Source of the DNA: CAZTPC01 sp964615565
GTDB lineage: Bacteria > Patescibacteriota > Saccharimonadia > Saccharimonadales > AWTP1-31
Assembly (NCBI GenBank): GCA_964615565.1
Contig: CAZTPC010000007.1
Location: forward strand, 1 to 54,415
Reading direction: 5' to 3'
Length of the DNA: 54,415 bases
Shown here one piece after another: positions 25,906 through 35,062 of the stretch. The position numbers were made by a program, and so were the translations under genes. The notes beneath the pieces were generated by a model. It was not told the DNA's origin, did not search any database, and saw only the letters and a program-made list of their open reading frames with translations. Position 1 is the stretch's first letter, and each line of letters begins with the position of its first letter.

Positions 25906-26582
25906 TAGGTGTCAATCCTTAGCCGATATCCGAAGCCACGAACCGTGTCTATGAATGAAGGCCCATCTGGCTGGTCGATCTTCTTGCGAAGACTACGAAT
26001 AAAAACTTCAACGGTGTTAGGTAAGATATCGGCATCAAAGTCCCAAACATGCTCAATAAGCTGATCCTTGCTGGTTACCTGATCTGGATGATGGGCTAGA
26101 TACTCGAGCAGAGCATACTCTTTCTTACTAAGCTTTACTGGCTGCCCAGCGATTACAACCTGCTTAGTTGCAGTGTCGATAGACAGTTGACCAAGATTGA
26201 TAGACAAGCCAACAGCTTGCTTTGGGCGACGAACGAGGGCACGTACTCGGGCAAGTAGTTCTTCGAATTCAAATGGTTTTACTAAGTAGTCGTCGGCACC
26301 TTCGTCTAGTCCTGTTACACGATCTTCTAGCTCACCTTTGGCGGTCAGCATTAGCACAGGAGTCGAGTTACCGGCGCTGCGGATGCTCTTACAAATATCT
26401 AGGCCGTCTTGGCCACCAGGTAGCATCCGGTCGAGCATAATCACATCGTAATTCTCGGTCTCAGCATAGGCTAAACCATCATCGGCAGTATGGAGTAGGT
26501 CAACAGCATAGCCATCTTGCTCCAAACCTGCTTTGATCGCCCTCCCGAGTTTAATCTCATCTTCTACGACTAATATCTTCAT
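25905..26582 (-). CDS. OmpR-family response regulator
   Basis: 225 residues: receiver (VEDE, phospho-Asp in DVIMLDRMLPG, LTAKGE, LVKPFEFEEL) followed by a winged-helix Trans_reg_C domain (LSKKEYALLEYLAHHPDQV and TVEVFIRSLRKKI, ending GFGYRL). It works as a pair with the following histidine kinase. Minus-strand TATACT (26589-26594) ends exactly 6 nt before ATG, so the operon mRNA is leaderless. Signal and regulon unknown. Confidence 0.95.
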   Translation of the reverse strand: MKILVVEDEIKLGRAIKAGLEQDGYAVDLLHTADDGLAYAETENYDVIMLDRMLPGGQDGLDICKSIRSAGNSTPVLMLTAKGELEDRVTGLDEGADDYLVKPFEFEELLARVRALVRRPKQAVGLSINLGQLSIDTATKQVVIAGQPVKLSKKEYALLEYLAHHPDQVTSKDQLIEHVWDFDADILPNTVEVFIRSLRKKIDQPDGPSFIDTVRGFGYRLRIDT

Positions 26583-26658
26583 ACACCCAGTATACCGTGA
26601 CCTACCTGAAGAATATCTGAGTGCGTACAGAGGTTACAAAATGCTATTATGAAAGCAT

Positions 26659-27996
26659 ATGGTGGAACTTCTCTTGCAAATGCTTCGTCCTGATAGCGTG
26701 GCCGACTACATCTTATATGCATGTATGCTTGTACCAATATTAGCGGGCTGTATATTTTCGTTTCTTGCCGTCGAGCAACGTCAGAAAAGCCGCTTACTAG
26801 AGCAGGTAATGAACCGTTACGACCTTGTACACCAAGCACTTGATGATTTTATGAGCCTGGCCACTACAAGTCTTCCAGTTGCAGTGACAAGCGTTGCCGA
26901 AGCCACTGAACGAGTTGCATCACTCGGCCTTTCGGCAGCAGATTACTCAGGGAGCATACAATCGCAAGCTGCCGAACTAAGAAAAGTCAGCGACCAAATT
27001 ATCGCCGACAACCCTAACTCGGCTACAAGGTCAGACACAAAAGATCAGATCTTGTACGGTAAAAAGCCAAATCCGCTTCGCTCCATACTAGTATGGTCAA
27101 TATTCATACCGTGCATTTGTATATTAGCGTTTTTTAACTACTCGCCGGCAGGCCATCTGTCTCCGCTCATCCAGGTGCCTGGCATACTTATCTCCTATCT
27201 ATGTCTTGCTGCTGGATATAGACACTTCGGCCAAGCCCGGTCACTACGCCAAACCACAGAGAATGAGGCTTCACTCAAAGTCTATCTTTTTAACATCCGC
27301 CGCGACTTCATAGCCGAAACCGGCAACAAGCTCCAGGATCTACACATTAAGTTGACTACAGAGGGGCAAGAGCTCTCACGTGTTCCACAGGCCAGAGGAT
27401 ACTTTAATGGGCTAGTTACACTTGCAAAGATTAGTAAAGGAATTTTGGCTGTCCATCACGGGAGTGACATGAGTTCATCTGCGCCCCTATTGTCAGTATC
27501 GGCTGCCGTTCAGAAACAAGCCGAGAAAGCCTACCAGCCAGTTGCAAAAGAACATCACATTGAGTTAATGACAGCTATCGATACAGGTCTAGCATTTAGG
27601 ATACATCCGAAAGACTTCGAAAAAGTAACTAACATACTCCTAGAGAATGCTATTACCTTTACTAAGCCCGGAGGCCGCATCATGATCAGAGGCAAACGTC
27701 GAGGCGACCGGATACTAATTAGTGTGACGGACACTGGCACCGGGATAGACAAACAGACGCTAGACTTCCTATTTCGACCACTTGCTAAACAACAAGGGAG
27801 CACCTATCAGCCAGAAAAAGTTAGCTTAGGGCTACAGGTTTGCAAAGTAATTCTAACGCGCATTGGAGCTGAGCTACGTGTCTCTACAAAACCAGGTAAG
27901 GGTACTTCGGCGATCATTGTCGCACCACGAAAGTTCACCGATATATCATTAGATATACCTCAGCATATTGGGGCACGTTCAAGCCAGCTAAACTAG
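26659..27996 (+). CDS. Histidine-kinase-like membrane protein lacking the phospho-acceptor His
   Basis: 445 residues. TM near 19-40, a ~100-residue coiled region, two more TM helices (about 142-160, 169-188), then a HisKA-like region and HATPase. Where the H-box ASHELRTPL is expected the sequence reads RRDFIAETGNKLQDL: the position aligned with His is N223. The ATPase part keeps the N-box (ILLENAITFTKPGG), G1 DTGTGID and a degraded G2 (VSLGLQVCKV). It may be a pseudokinase that modulates the divergent two-component pair. TATTAT ends 8 nt before ATG. The stop shares CTAG with the convergent corA gene. Confidence 0.8.
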   Translation: MVELLLQMLRPDSVADYILYACMLVPILAGCIFSFLAVEQRQKSRLLEQVMNRYDLVHQALDDFMSLATTSLPVAVTSVAEATERVASLGLSAADYSGSIQSQAAELRKVSDQIIADNPNSATRSDTKDQILYGKKPNPLRSILVWSIFIPCICILAFFNYSPAGHLSPLIQVPGILISYLCLAAGYRHFGQARSLRQTTENEASLKVYLFNIRRDFIAETGNKLQDLHIKLTTEGQELSRVPQARGYFNGLVTLAKISKGILAVHHGSDMSSSAPLLSVSAAVQKQAEKAYQPVAKEHHIELMTAIDTGLAFRIHPKDFEKVTNILLENAITFTKPGGRIMIRGKRRGDRILISVTDTGTGIDKQTLDFLFRPLAKQQGSTYQPEKVSLGLQVCKVILTRIGAELRVSTKPGKGTSAIIVAPRKFTDISLDIPQHIGARSSQLN

Positions 27997-28916
27997 AACC
28001 ATTTGTTCTTCTTGAAGTAGGCCGCAACGGCGCCAATTGCTGTACCAGTTATTCCTAGAATAATCCAAAATGCGTTAGGGTTGTGCGCGGCAGGCAAGGA
28101 AATGTTCATACTGTAAATACCGGTGATGAGCGTAAAGATACCCATGAGAATAGTGATGCTGGTCATTAGTTTGAAGACCTTATTCAAACTATTAGCCATG
28201 ATAGTGCTGTATGCTTCTCGAATATTACGAAGAGTTGATAATCTCGACTGGGCAAGACGGGTAAGCTCTTGGTTGCCAAGAGAAAGATCCTCAATAAGAT
28301 CTCGATCTTCTTCGTAAAGCTTCATAAACTTACCACTAAGTAGTGCGATTAGAATTTCAGACATTGGCTCCAGCACTAGTAGGAAGTCATTGAGATCTTC
28401 TTCAATATCTATAAAACTAATGAAGTCTTTGTTACTAATCTGCTCGCGATCAAGGCGTGATCTCGACTGCAAAATACGACGTCCAGCATTATAAATACGG
28501 CGTTTGTAGCCGCCATTAATGATCTGCAGCAACTCTAGTGTTAGCTGTGCACGCTTACTGGTTACAATGTTGGCCTGGCCACCAATGATCTGTTCCAGAT
28601 GAGTAAAAGGCTGGCGACAAATCGTGATGGTAACTCCCTTGGCATGCACAATCAAAAGTGGGGCGGTGGTCATCTTTTCTGCCTCAGGCAAGCAGTACCT
28701 TGTGTAAATAAATACCGATGTTCCATCTTTTTCGATACGTGGAGCTTCGTTTGGATCCACGCCATCAGCCAACAGATCGACGTCTAGGTTGTATTGCTTA
28801 GCAAGCGTATCTAGTTCTTCCGCCGTAGGAGTTTCGAGATGCAACCAAGAACCATCTGCTGGCTTAGGCAGCTCAAGCAGCTGCGGTGACTTCGCTGTGT
28901 TATAAAAAATGCGCAT
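27993..28916 (-). CDS. CorA-like divalent cation transporter
   Basis: 307 residues from ATG 28916. A long cytoplasmic alpha/beta funnel domain precedes two C-terminal TM helices, with the loop motif YSMN in place of the canonical YGMN (G replaced by S), then a Lys-rich tail KKNKW. Known role: pentameric Mg2+/Co2+ channel. The start was set by Shine-Dalgarno AAGGA (28924-28928, minus) 7 nt upstream; two ATGs and longer frames upstream are closer to or before the ribosome site. MgtE, another Mg2+ transporter, is 2 kb away. Confidence 0.85.
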   Translation of the reverse strand: MRIFYNTAKSPQLLELPKPADGSWLHLETPTAEELDTLAKQYNLDVDLLADGVDPNEAPRIEKDGTSVFIYTRYCLPEAEKMTTAPLLIVHAKGVTITICRQPFTHLEQIIGGQANIVTSKRAQLTLELLQIINGGYKRRIYNAGRRILQSRSRLDREQISNKDFISFIDIEEDLNDFLLVLEPMSEILIALLSGKFMKLYEEDRDLIEDLSLGNQELTRLAQSRLSTLRNIREAYSTIMANSLNKVFKLMTSITILMGIFTLITGIYSMNISLPAAHNPNAFWIILGITGTAIGAVAAYFKKNKWF

Positions 28917-28951
28917 CGACATATCCTTTTTATTTTGGTCAATTTTCCTCA

Positions 28952-28974
28952 AGTATATCAGTAACTGTTAGACT
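28952..28974. promoter_or_regulatory. Divergent promoters of corA and exoD
   Basis: Minus strand: TATACT (28952-28957), predicted start about 28945, a ~29-nt leader with Shine-Dalgarno. Plus strand: TAGACT (28969-28974) ends exactly 6 nt before the exoD ATG (leaderless). The two -10 boxes are 11 bp apart, so one side uses a leader and the other none. Confidence 0.55.
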
Positions 28975-28980
28975 ATACCT

Positions 28981-29571
28981 ATGTTTAGTACTAAATTAGA
29001 TGCGAAACTAAAGAGCGGAAAGGTCAAGACTATTGGCAATCTGCAGTCTACTTTTGGCGAAAAAAGTTTTGCCATCCTCTTTTTGATTTTCATGTTTATC
29101 CCCTCGCTACCAATCCCCACCGGAGGAATAACACATATAATACTGCTGCCTGTAGTCATGATTGCCTCACTTGAGATGATGTTTGGAAGAAGAGAACTTT
29201 GGTTCCCATGGTTCATCACCCGAATTAAACTTGGATCTTCAGTACTCCATAAAGGTCTGCCGTTTATGATCCGTAGAATAAAGTGGTTCGAAAAGTTCTC
29301 ACGGCCAAGACAGTCAGGGTACATTAATAGCATTGGATTACGTAGCCTAACAGGCTTTGTCATGCTTTTATTAGCAGTAGCTGCTTTTGTTGCGCCACCA
29401 TTTTCGGGCCTAGATACTTTACCATCACTTGGGGCAGTGATTATCTCATTGGCACTCATCCTGGAAGACATGGCGATGTACGCCATCGGTGTTGCGGTAG
29501 GTATGTTTGGCATTGGCATAATTGTTGCAACTGCCGGGGCGATAACCGCCTTTATCCACCATTTCGTCTAG
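28981..29571 (+). CDS. exoD: ExoD family membrane protein
   Basis: 196 residues with four to five TM helices. Family features: an N-terminal SFGEK-like segment (TFGEKSFAILFLIFMFIPSL), IPTGGITHIILLPVVMIASLEM, the RRELWFPWFI motif, and a Gly-rich last TM. ExoD proteins were named from exopolysaccharide phenotypes in rhizobia; the molecular role is unclear. Leaderless by the -10/start geometry. It ends 2 nt from the stop of the convergent methyltransferase gene. Confidence 0.85.
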   Translation: MFSTKLDAKLKSGKVKTIGNLQSTFGEKSFAILFLIFMFIPSLPIPTGGITHIILLPVVMIASLEMMFGRRELWFPWFITRIKLGSSVLHKGLPFMIRRIKWFEKFSRPRQSGYINSIGLRSLTGFVMLLLAVAAFVAPPFSGLDTLPSLGAVIISLALILEDMAMYAIGVAVGMFGIGIIVATAGAITAFIHHFV

Positions 29572-29572
29572 A

Positions 29573-30067
29573 CTATTTTTGTTTTTTAAAAGAATAAACT
29601 AGCCAAGACTTTCCGCGCTTAAGCGGCTTCTTACCCGGAATATCAAAAATGTAGCTCACCAATCTGGCGGTTGGCTTCATTTCCTTTGCTGCTTTTGAGC
29701 CCAATTTTGGCATAGTGCGGGGCACCAAGAATGCCATGACAACATCTGCTTCGCCAAGGTTAACCCGCCAAAAGTCGCCACAGTGAACGGTTATATTTTT
29801 ATTGCCAATTGACGCAACCCAACTGAGAGCCCACAAGACCGGATTGAGTTCATATCCGATTGCTTTTGCCCCGCGCTTTGCAGCAGCACGCAGTAAACGG
29901 CCATCGCCGCTGCCTAGCTCTAGATACACTATGCCTTTTTTTACGCCTGAGTCATTCAGTAGTTCTTCGACATCAAACCCGCGAACCGGTACCCATGGGG
30001 CTCCCGATATAGCGGTGTAGGCAAAGAAAGAAGTTAAAACTAAAAAGACGAGTAATGCAATTTCCAC
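29573..30067 (-). CDS. Membrane-anchored FAM173-like SAM-dependent methyltransferase
   Basis: 164 residues. An N-terminal TM helix (about 4-20) is followed by GAPWVPVRGFDVEELL, motif I YLELGSGDGRLL, GYELNP and FLVPRTMPKL, the order seen in FAM173/ATPSC-KMT-like lysine methyltransferases, whose mammalian members methylate ATP synthase c-subunit or ANT. Start is GTG 30067; the weak -10 TAAGCT ends 6 nt before it. Its substrate here is unknown; a membrane protein is likely given the anchor. Confidence 0.75.
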   Translation of the reverse strand: MEIALLVFLVLTSFFAYTAISGAPWVPVRGFDVEELLNDSGVKKGIVYLELGSGDGRLLRAAAKRGAKAIGYELNPVLWALSWVASIGNKNITVHCGDFWRVNLGEADVVMAFLVPRTMPKLGSKAAKEMKPTARLVSYIFDIPGKKPLKRGKSWLVYSFKKQK

Positions 30068-30137
30068 CAGCCTAGCTTAGCATTTGTTATTGCTTATGCG
30101 TACCCGAGTAGGCGCTTTCAATGCTAGAATACCTATA

Positions 30138-31436
30138 ATGAAATTACGCAAAAAGCTATCTAGCATCCCCCTCATCTCGTCATTCAACCTTAACGTTAAC
30201 CCGCTCGCATTAGCGGATATCCAATTCAGAAGAGACAAGCGTACCAAACTATTCTTGGAGCTCGAACAAGATAAACGAATAGAGATGTTGCAGTCCGTAA
30301 CACCAGCAGTTCGACGTGACATTCTACAAAGAATTCCAGATGAAGAGCTAGTTAGCCTACTCCAGACTTTGAGCCCAGACGAAGCAACTGATATGTTGCA
30401 GGTCATCACCAAGAACAAGCGTGACCGCGTACTTAGCACCCTAAGTGCCGAACTAAAGGATTCATTGTCAACCCTGCTAGCTTTCGACCCAGAGACCGCT
30501 GCTGGCCTTATGACCCTAGATTACATCCAGATGGATGCCGGAGACAACATCGAAGCAACAGCCAGACGCTTTGCCAACCACGAGAAACATACCGGACGCC
30601 CTCCAGTTATCCTCGTAACGAAAGATGGGAAGTTGAGCGGGTTCTTACCGGGCCATCGTCTCGGGCTTGCTGCCAAGAGTGAGTTAATTGGCAAATACAC
30701 TAGTCGTATCCCGTCCGTGTCATATGCAGCGTCACACCGTGACGTCGTTAACTTATTCCGAGCACATCCACGCAGCAAAGTAGCCGTACAGAACGATAAA
30801 GACGAAGTGATTGGTATCATATACTCCGACGACATGCTCAAACTTATCCAGGATGAGCAGGCAAGTAGCTTGTACAACTTTGCTGGTATCGTCCAGACCG
30901 AAAGTGTCACCGACTCGGCCAAGAGTAAAGTCAGGAACCGTTATCGTTGGCTCGTCATCAACCTGGCAACTGCGTTCCTTGCATCATTTACTGTTGGTCG
31001 ATTTGAACCCGTACTTAGTAAGTACGTTTTACTAGCAGTCTACATGCCTATCGTTGCAGGGATGGGAGGTAACGCCGCCACCCAGACGCTAGCAGTACTT
31101 GTTCGAGGTATTGCACTTAGGCAAATCGAACTCCGCACCGCATTCAAAACACTTCGAAACGAGCTCGGGGCAAGTCTTATCAACGGTCTTATCAACGGTG
31201 TTCTTGTGGCGCTAGTTGTATATCTACTAAACGGCGACATCAAGATTGGCATCATTTTAGCCCTAGCTATGGTTATCAACCTCCTCGTTGCCGGCTTCTT
31301 TGGAACCATTGTGCCATTGATTATGCAGAAGCTCGGTAAAGATCCGGCGACATCGGCTACGATCTTCATTACCACCGCAACGGACATCCTTGGATTTATG
31401 GCATTCCTGGGCTTGGCTACTCTCATTCTTACATAG
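30138..31436 (+). CDS. mgtE: MgtE magnesium transporter
   Basis: 432 residues: an N-domain of alpha-helical repeats (RRDILQRIPDEELVSLLQ, LSPDEATDMLQ), a CBS-type domain pair (about 130-260), a linker helix, and five TM helices with the pore-region motif MPIVAGMGGNAATQTLAVLVRG, diagnostic of MgtE. The frame reaches 30084, but ATG 30138 lies 7 nt after TAGAAT (30125-30130) and begins the conserved protein, so the mRNA is leaderless. Confidence 0.93.
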   Translation: MKLRKKLSSIPLISSFNLNVNPLALADIQFRRDKRTKLFLELEQDKRIEMLQSVTPAVRRDILQRIPDEELVSLLQTLSPDEATDMLQVITKNKRDRVLSTLSAELKDSLSTLLAFDPETAAGLMTLDYIQMDAGDNIEATARRFANHEKHTGRPPVILVTKDGKLSGFLPGHRLGLAAKSELIGKYTSRIPSVSYAASHRDVVNLFRAHPRSKVAVQNDKDEVIGIIYSDDMLKLIQDEQASSLYNFAGIVQTESVTDSAKSKVRNRYRWLVINLATAFLASFTVGRFEPVLSKYVLLAVYMPIVAGMGGNAATQTLAVLVRGIALRQIELRTAFKTLRNELGASLINGLINGVLVALVVYLLNGDIKIGIILALAMVINLLVAGFFGTIVPLIMQKLGKDPATSATIFITTATDILGFMAFLGLATLILT

Positions 31437-31459
31437 ACTCTTAAACATCGTTAATGGTA

Positions 31460-31488
31460 TTGCTTTTTTATAGTAAAAGTGCTATAAT
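31460..31488 (+). promoter_or_regulatory. Strong promoter, TTGCTT-17-TATAAT
   Basis: TTGCTT (31460-31465), a 17-bp spacer and consensus TATAAT (31483-31488). ATG 31498 lies 9 nt after the -10, so the leader is only about 3 nt. It is the best-matched two-part promoter among the leaderless-type genes. Confidence 0.75.
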
Positions 31489-31497
31489 TAGCGCCTC

Positions 31498-31878
31498 ATG
31501 AAAATTGATCAAGATCCCCGAATCCAACGAAACTTGGCGGCTATCCGCGGCATTATTGTTGACCAAATCCCAGACAGTGTACTTGCTGAAAACCCTGATG
31601 GCATGGCCGATCATGAGTTCGGTGAAACGGGTGTTCGCATCTGGCGCGAAATAGGTAATGTGGGTCTTCGATATCAGCACACTGCTGAAGAAGATCTTGA
31701 ACGCGACGACTTTGGCCCAATTGCTTCTAGTCTTGAGTTCGATGATGGGCTAAGTAAGGTTAAAGCTAAGATCCACGTTGCTGGCGGGGAAGGTCAAGAA
31801 TTCGACAGAACAGTGCGTGAAGCACAACGAGTTGGCTTCATTGCATCAATGCTAGGTCACCTCGAAGAGGTATTGTAA
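31498..31878 (+). CDS. 126-residue protein of unknown function
   Basis: Acidic soluble protein (many Asp/Glu), no TM or signal, no recognised motif. It contains a beta-rich middle with SLEFDDGLSKVKAKIHV. Expressed from a consensus-like promoter, so probably abundant. It ends 1 nt before the stop of the convergent ABC permease gene. Confidence 0.65.
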   Translation: MKIDQDPRIQRNLAAIRGIIVDQIPDSVLAENPDGMADHEFGETGVRIWREIGNVGLRYQHTAEEDLERDDFGPIASSLEFDDGLSKVKAKIHVAGGEGQEFDRTVREAQRVGFIASMLGHLEEVL

Positions 31879-31879
31879 G

Positions 31880-33112
31880 CTACACTAACTGGCGTAAGGC
31901 TTCGATCGGATCTTTTCGTGCTGCCTTAACAGCCGGGATCGTACCGAAGATAATGCCAACTGCAAGCGACACTCCAGCCGCAACCACAACAACTGGCCAG
32001 GTAATAACCGGGTGGAAATTCGTCGTTACCCGGATCACAAAGTTAACGATAAACGAACAAATTATTCCCAAGACGCCGCCAACCAACCCTAGTACTACCG
32101 CTTCAGCCATAAACTGATTGCGGATCTGGCGGTTAGTTGCACCTACTGCCTTACGAATGCCAATCTCGTGAGTTCGCTCACTAATTGAAGCCAGCATAAT
32201 GTTCATAATGCCGATACCGCCAACCAATAACGAGATGGCTGCGATACTCGCCACAAAGCGAGTAAGCAGTTCTAGCATGTCGCCCGCTACCATGACATTC
32301 TCATCTTGTCGCAGAATTGTGAAATCCTGCTGACCACCATGTGCTTTAGTTAAGGCGGTAGTAAGCACCTTGACCATGTCACCTTGTACGCCTTTTTTAG
32401 GCCGGACAATAATCTGTGTTAATGGCGCAGCATCACCTGCGATATTCTTAAGTGTCGGGCGAGGAACAAAGACTGCCTTGTTAAGATCTACGCCCTGTCC
32501 GAGAGTAGCACTACCAAACTCGTCAAAGACGCCTCGCACAATGTACTCCTGACCGCGAATAGTAAATGCTTGGCCAATAGGGATATTCTCGTTGAAAAGT
32601 TGCTCGGCGACACGCTTGCCTATGACGGCTAGCTGACGGTTCTCGTCACCATTGTCAAAGTAATTACCGTAAGCTACTTTGTGTTGTAGTACCTCCGGCA
32701 GGATAGCATCGGTGCCCAGAACAAACCCATCATCATATGTTGAATAATCTGTCTTAAGGCTAGTATTTAGTAGATTAATTGGGACAACGTCGGCAACGCC
32801 GGGAGCTTTGTTGATAACCTGAATATCTTGTTCGCTTAGACTGCCGCTGCCAAAACCGTAAGCCTGGGCGGGGTCAACATGGGTAATATTGCCGTCTTTA
32901 TCCCTGGAGATAAACTTGCCAGGCCGAACTGTCACAAGATTAGAGTTAGATTTACCAACCTGGCTAACTACCTGTCGTTTAATACCTTCGCCCAAAGAAA
33001 CAGTAGTAACCACCGAAACGATACCAACGATAATCCCAAACATCGTTAATGAGCTTCGCCACTTAGAGGCGCGCACCCTGGCAAAGGCTAGTTTGTAGTT
33101 ACCGCTAAACAT
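31880..33112 (-). CDS. ABC transporter permease, MacB type (second system)
   Basis: 410 residues: TM1 TMFGIIVGIVSVVTTVSL, a periplasmic-type MacB-PCD domain (about 45-265), then FtsX with three TM helices including ASISERTHEIGIRKAVGATNRQI, ending DPIEALRQ. This is closer to canonical MacB than the 9532-10806 permease. Its start overlaps the ATPase stop by one base, so the two are translationally coupled. Substrate unknown: peptide, lipid or lipoprotein-type envelope substrates are typical. Confidence 0.92.
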   Translation of the reverse strand: MFSGNYKLAFARVRASKWRSSLTMFGIIVGIVSVVTTVSLGEGIKRQVVSQVGKSNSNLVTVRPGKFISRDKDGNITHVDPAQAYGFGSGSLSEQDIQVINKAPGVADVVPINLLNTSLKTDYSTYDDGFVLGTDAILPEVLQHKVAYGNYFDNGDENRQLAVIGKRVAEQLFNENIPIGQAFTIRGQEYIVRGVFDEFGSATLGQGVDLNKAVFVPRPTLKNIAGDAAPLTQIIVRPKKGVQGDMVKVLTTALTKAHGGQQDFTILRQDENVMVAGDMLELLTRFVASIAAISLLVGGIGIMNIMLASISERTHEIGIRKAVGATNRQIRNQFMAEAVVLGLVGGVLGIICSFIVNFVIRVTTNFHPVITWPVVVVAAGVSLAVGIIFGTIPAVKAARKDPIEALRQLV

Positions 33113-33984
33113 TATCGTTTTTTCCTAACTATCTTGGTTTTTCGAGACTTTGTCTTACGAACTCGTCGCTTCTTTGTGGGTGCGCCAATAGTTTTATCAG
33201 GCAAAGTGTCCATAATAGCCGAAATACCAGCCAAACCGACTTCATCAGGATCAGCTGGGAAAAGCCTATGTGCATCACTAGCAACCTGCGGTACTTCACC
33301 TAAAGGCGTAGCCTGGTCTTCAACAATGGCGCCATCAAGCATATACAACACACGTTCTGCATACCGCGTAAGTTCTGGGTTATGTGTAACCATCAGGATA
33401 GTATTTCCAGTTCGATGCAGCTCACTCAATAGCTCCATCACAACCAAGCTCGAAGTGCTGTCAAGGTTACCGGTTGGCTCATCGGCAATGATAATCTGCG
33501 GGTCATTAACGAGTGCTCGAGCGATTGCGGCGCGTTGGATCTGTCCACCGCTCAATGCACTAGGCATAAAGTATTGTCTATCGGTCAGACCTACACGTTC
33601 CAAAACTGCTGCTGCGCGCTTTTGTCGCTTAACGGGTGCGACTCCTTTATACAGGAGAGGAAGGGCAACGTTGTCGATGACACTCAGCTTTGGTAGTAAG
33701 TTAAATGCTTGGAACACAAAACCAATCCGGTCGCGCCGAGTTTTAGCACGCTGATTAGGCCGAAGCTTAGCAACTGAACGTTTACTGAGCATGTATTCGC
33801 CATGCGTCGGACGGTCCAGAAGGCCAATCATATTAAGTAGGGTAGATTTACCAGAGCCACTTGGGCCCATGATAGCCACAAACTCACCAGCCTCAACATC
33901 AAGAGTAACCTCGTCGAGTGCCACTGTCGTAGCATCACCGAAGCCGTAGATTTTACTAACGTCTTTTAACGATATCAGAGCCAT
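33112..33984 (-). CDS. ABC transporter ATPase, MacB/LolD type (second system)
   Basis: 290 residues. Walker A MGPSGSGKSTLLNMIG, Q-loop VFQAFNLL, canonical signature LSGGQIQR, Walker B IIIADEPTGNLDS, H-loop VTHNPE. Unusual is a ~65-residue C-terminal extension ending in a cluster of Lys/Arg (KKRRVRKTKSRKTKIVRKKR). The frame runs on to 34068; ATG 33984 was chosen because it begins the family (ISLKDVSKIYG) and lies 10 nt after TAAAAT of a TTGCAG-18-TAAAAT promoter. Confidence 0.92.
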   Translation of the reverse strand: MALISLKDVSKIYGFGDATTVALDEVTLDVEAGEFVAIMGPSGSGKSTLLNMIGLLDRPTHGEYMLSKRSVAKLRPNQRAKTRRDRIGFVFQAFNLLPKLSVIDNVALPLLYKGVAPVKRQKRAAAVLERVGLTDRQYFMPSALSGGQIQRAAIARALVNDPQIIIADEPTGNLDSTSSLVVMELLSELHRTGNTILMVTHNPELTRYAERVLYMLDGAIVEDQATPLGEVPQVASDAHRLFPADPDEVGLAGISAIMDTLPDKTIGAPTKKRRVRKTKSRKTKIVRKKR

Positions 33985-34068
33985 TGTAAATTCAATTTTA
34001 CCCTTGTTTTTGCGTAGCCTGCAAGTTGACAATGTAGTAATATAAACAGGTTCGACATTCAGCGTCAC

Positions 34069-34158
34069 GGAGGGGTCGCATAGTGGTCTAGTGCGCCATC
34101 TTGGAAAGGTGGTATAGGGGCAACCCTATCGAGGGTTCAAATCCCTCTCCCTCCGCCA
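34069..34158 (+). tRNA. tRNA-Ser (GGA)
   Basis: 90 nt, class II. Acceptor GGAGGGG (34069-34075) pairs with TCCCTCC, with one G-T pair, followed by discriminator G and an encoded CCA (34156-34158). The anticodon loop is TTGGAAA with anticodon GGA; a long variable arm ATAGGGG/CCCTAT is present; T stem GAGGG/CCCTC. A -10 candidate TATAAA lies at 34041-34046; no clear -35. Confidence 0.95.
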
Positions 34159-34168
34159 TACTTACAGT

Positions 34169-35056
34169 TTATTGTCGGCTCAACAGCTCAACACAAATGT
34201 CGATACTCTCTGCCTGTGCAGTTCGCAGTCGCAGCTCACGTTCACTCGAATCTTCGTTGCCACCCAGTACTGATGCCAGCCAAAAACCTATCAGATAGAT
34301 TATCATTAATTTGTCATATTTTTCGGGATGATATTGGTAGGCATTAAAATCACCTTTATACATATTGATAAATAGTGGGGTAGTGTCTAGGCTGGCATCT
34401 CCGACACATATCCAATTCCAGTCGACCAGCTTTCCTTGCTTGGTCACGGGATTATACCCAAAGTTATCAGCACGAATATCTTCATGAACTAGAGTATCTT
34501 CTTTTACGCTCCAGCCTATGTGCAAGCGTGCAAAATCTTCGATCTGTTCTTTTGTAAATCTCGAGCTCGCTCCAAGCTTGCTAAGTTTTTGATTCACTCG
34601 TTCTAAGTTATCCGCCTCTAGCAATTGTGGCCATCTTGGCTCGGTATCCACTACGTCGCCCGACTTATAATCTGGATCACCGACAAATGACTCGGTAATA
34701 TCTTTCAGTGCGGTCTGGGCGCGGACAACAGCTTCAAGCTTATCTTTATCCCAATCGTTCTCAAAGCTTGCTCCCTCAAGATATTCAATTGCAAAGGCCT
34801 TCTGATCATCTCGCACCGCTAGGAGTAGAGGCATATACTCATACCCAACCTCAGTCAGCTTTCGATAGGTGCGTATTTCTTTGCCAATCCATTTGGCGGT
34901 GTTTTCGTCGGTCGCCATCTTAATAAATACTTTGGCACCATCGGCCAAAGTAATTACACCGCGTTCGGCTGGAGTGAACCCACCAACCACATCCTGTCTG
35001 GTGTCCAGATACGGTTCAATGTCTTGCTGCCAGTCGTACTTGAGAGCATTCTGCAT
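34169..35056 (-). CDS. Aminoglycoside-phosphotransferase-like kinase
   Basis: 295 residues with the APH/choline-kinase fold. The catalytic loop is LVHEDIRADNFGYN (H-x-D-x4-N) and the metal-binding Asp is in KLVDWNWICVGD. N-terminal VFIKM would carry the ATP-binding Lys. It phosphorylates a small hydroxyl compound; antibiotic resistance cannot be inferred. Minus-strand TAACAT (35063-35068) ends 6 nt before ATG. The divergent xth gene starts only 36 bp away. Confidence 0.85.
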   Translation of the reverse strand: MQNALKYDWQQDIEPYLDTRQDVVGGFTPAERGVITLADGAKVFIKMATDENTAKWIGKEIRTYRKLTEVGYEYMPLLLAVRDDQKAFAIEYLEGASFENDWDKDKLEAVVRAQTALKDITESFVGDPDYKSGDVVDTEPRWPQLLEADNLERVNQKLSKLGASSRFTKEQIEDFARLHIGWSVKEDTLVHEDIRADNFGYNPVTKQGKLVDWNWICVGDASLDTTPLFINMYKGDFNAYQYHPEKYDKLMIIYLIGFWLASVLGGNEDSSERELRLRTAQAESIDICVELLSRQ

Positions 35057-35062
35057 AACCTT

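Noticed and set aside
33134..33754. 206-codon open frame antisense to the second ABC ATPase
   Set aside because: It mirrors the ATPase codons and has no motif or expression signal; the ATPase on the other strand has all ABC motifs.
34169..35056. Antibiotic-resistance gene
   Set aside because: Only the general APH kinase fold is visible; such kinases often act on choline, sugars or other metabolites.
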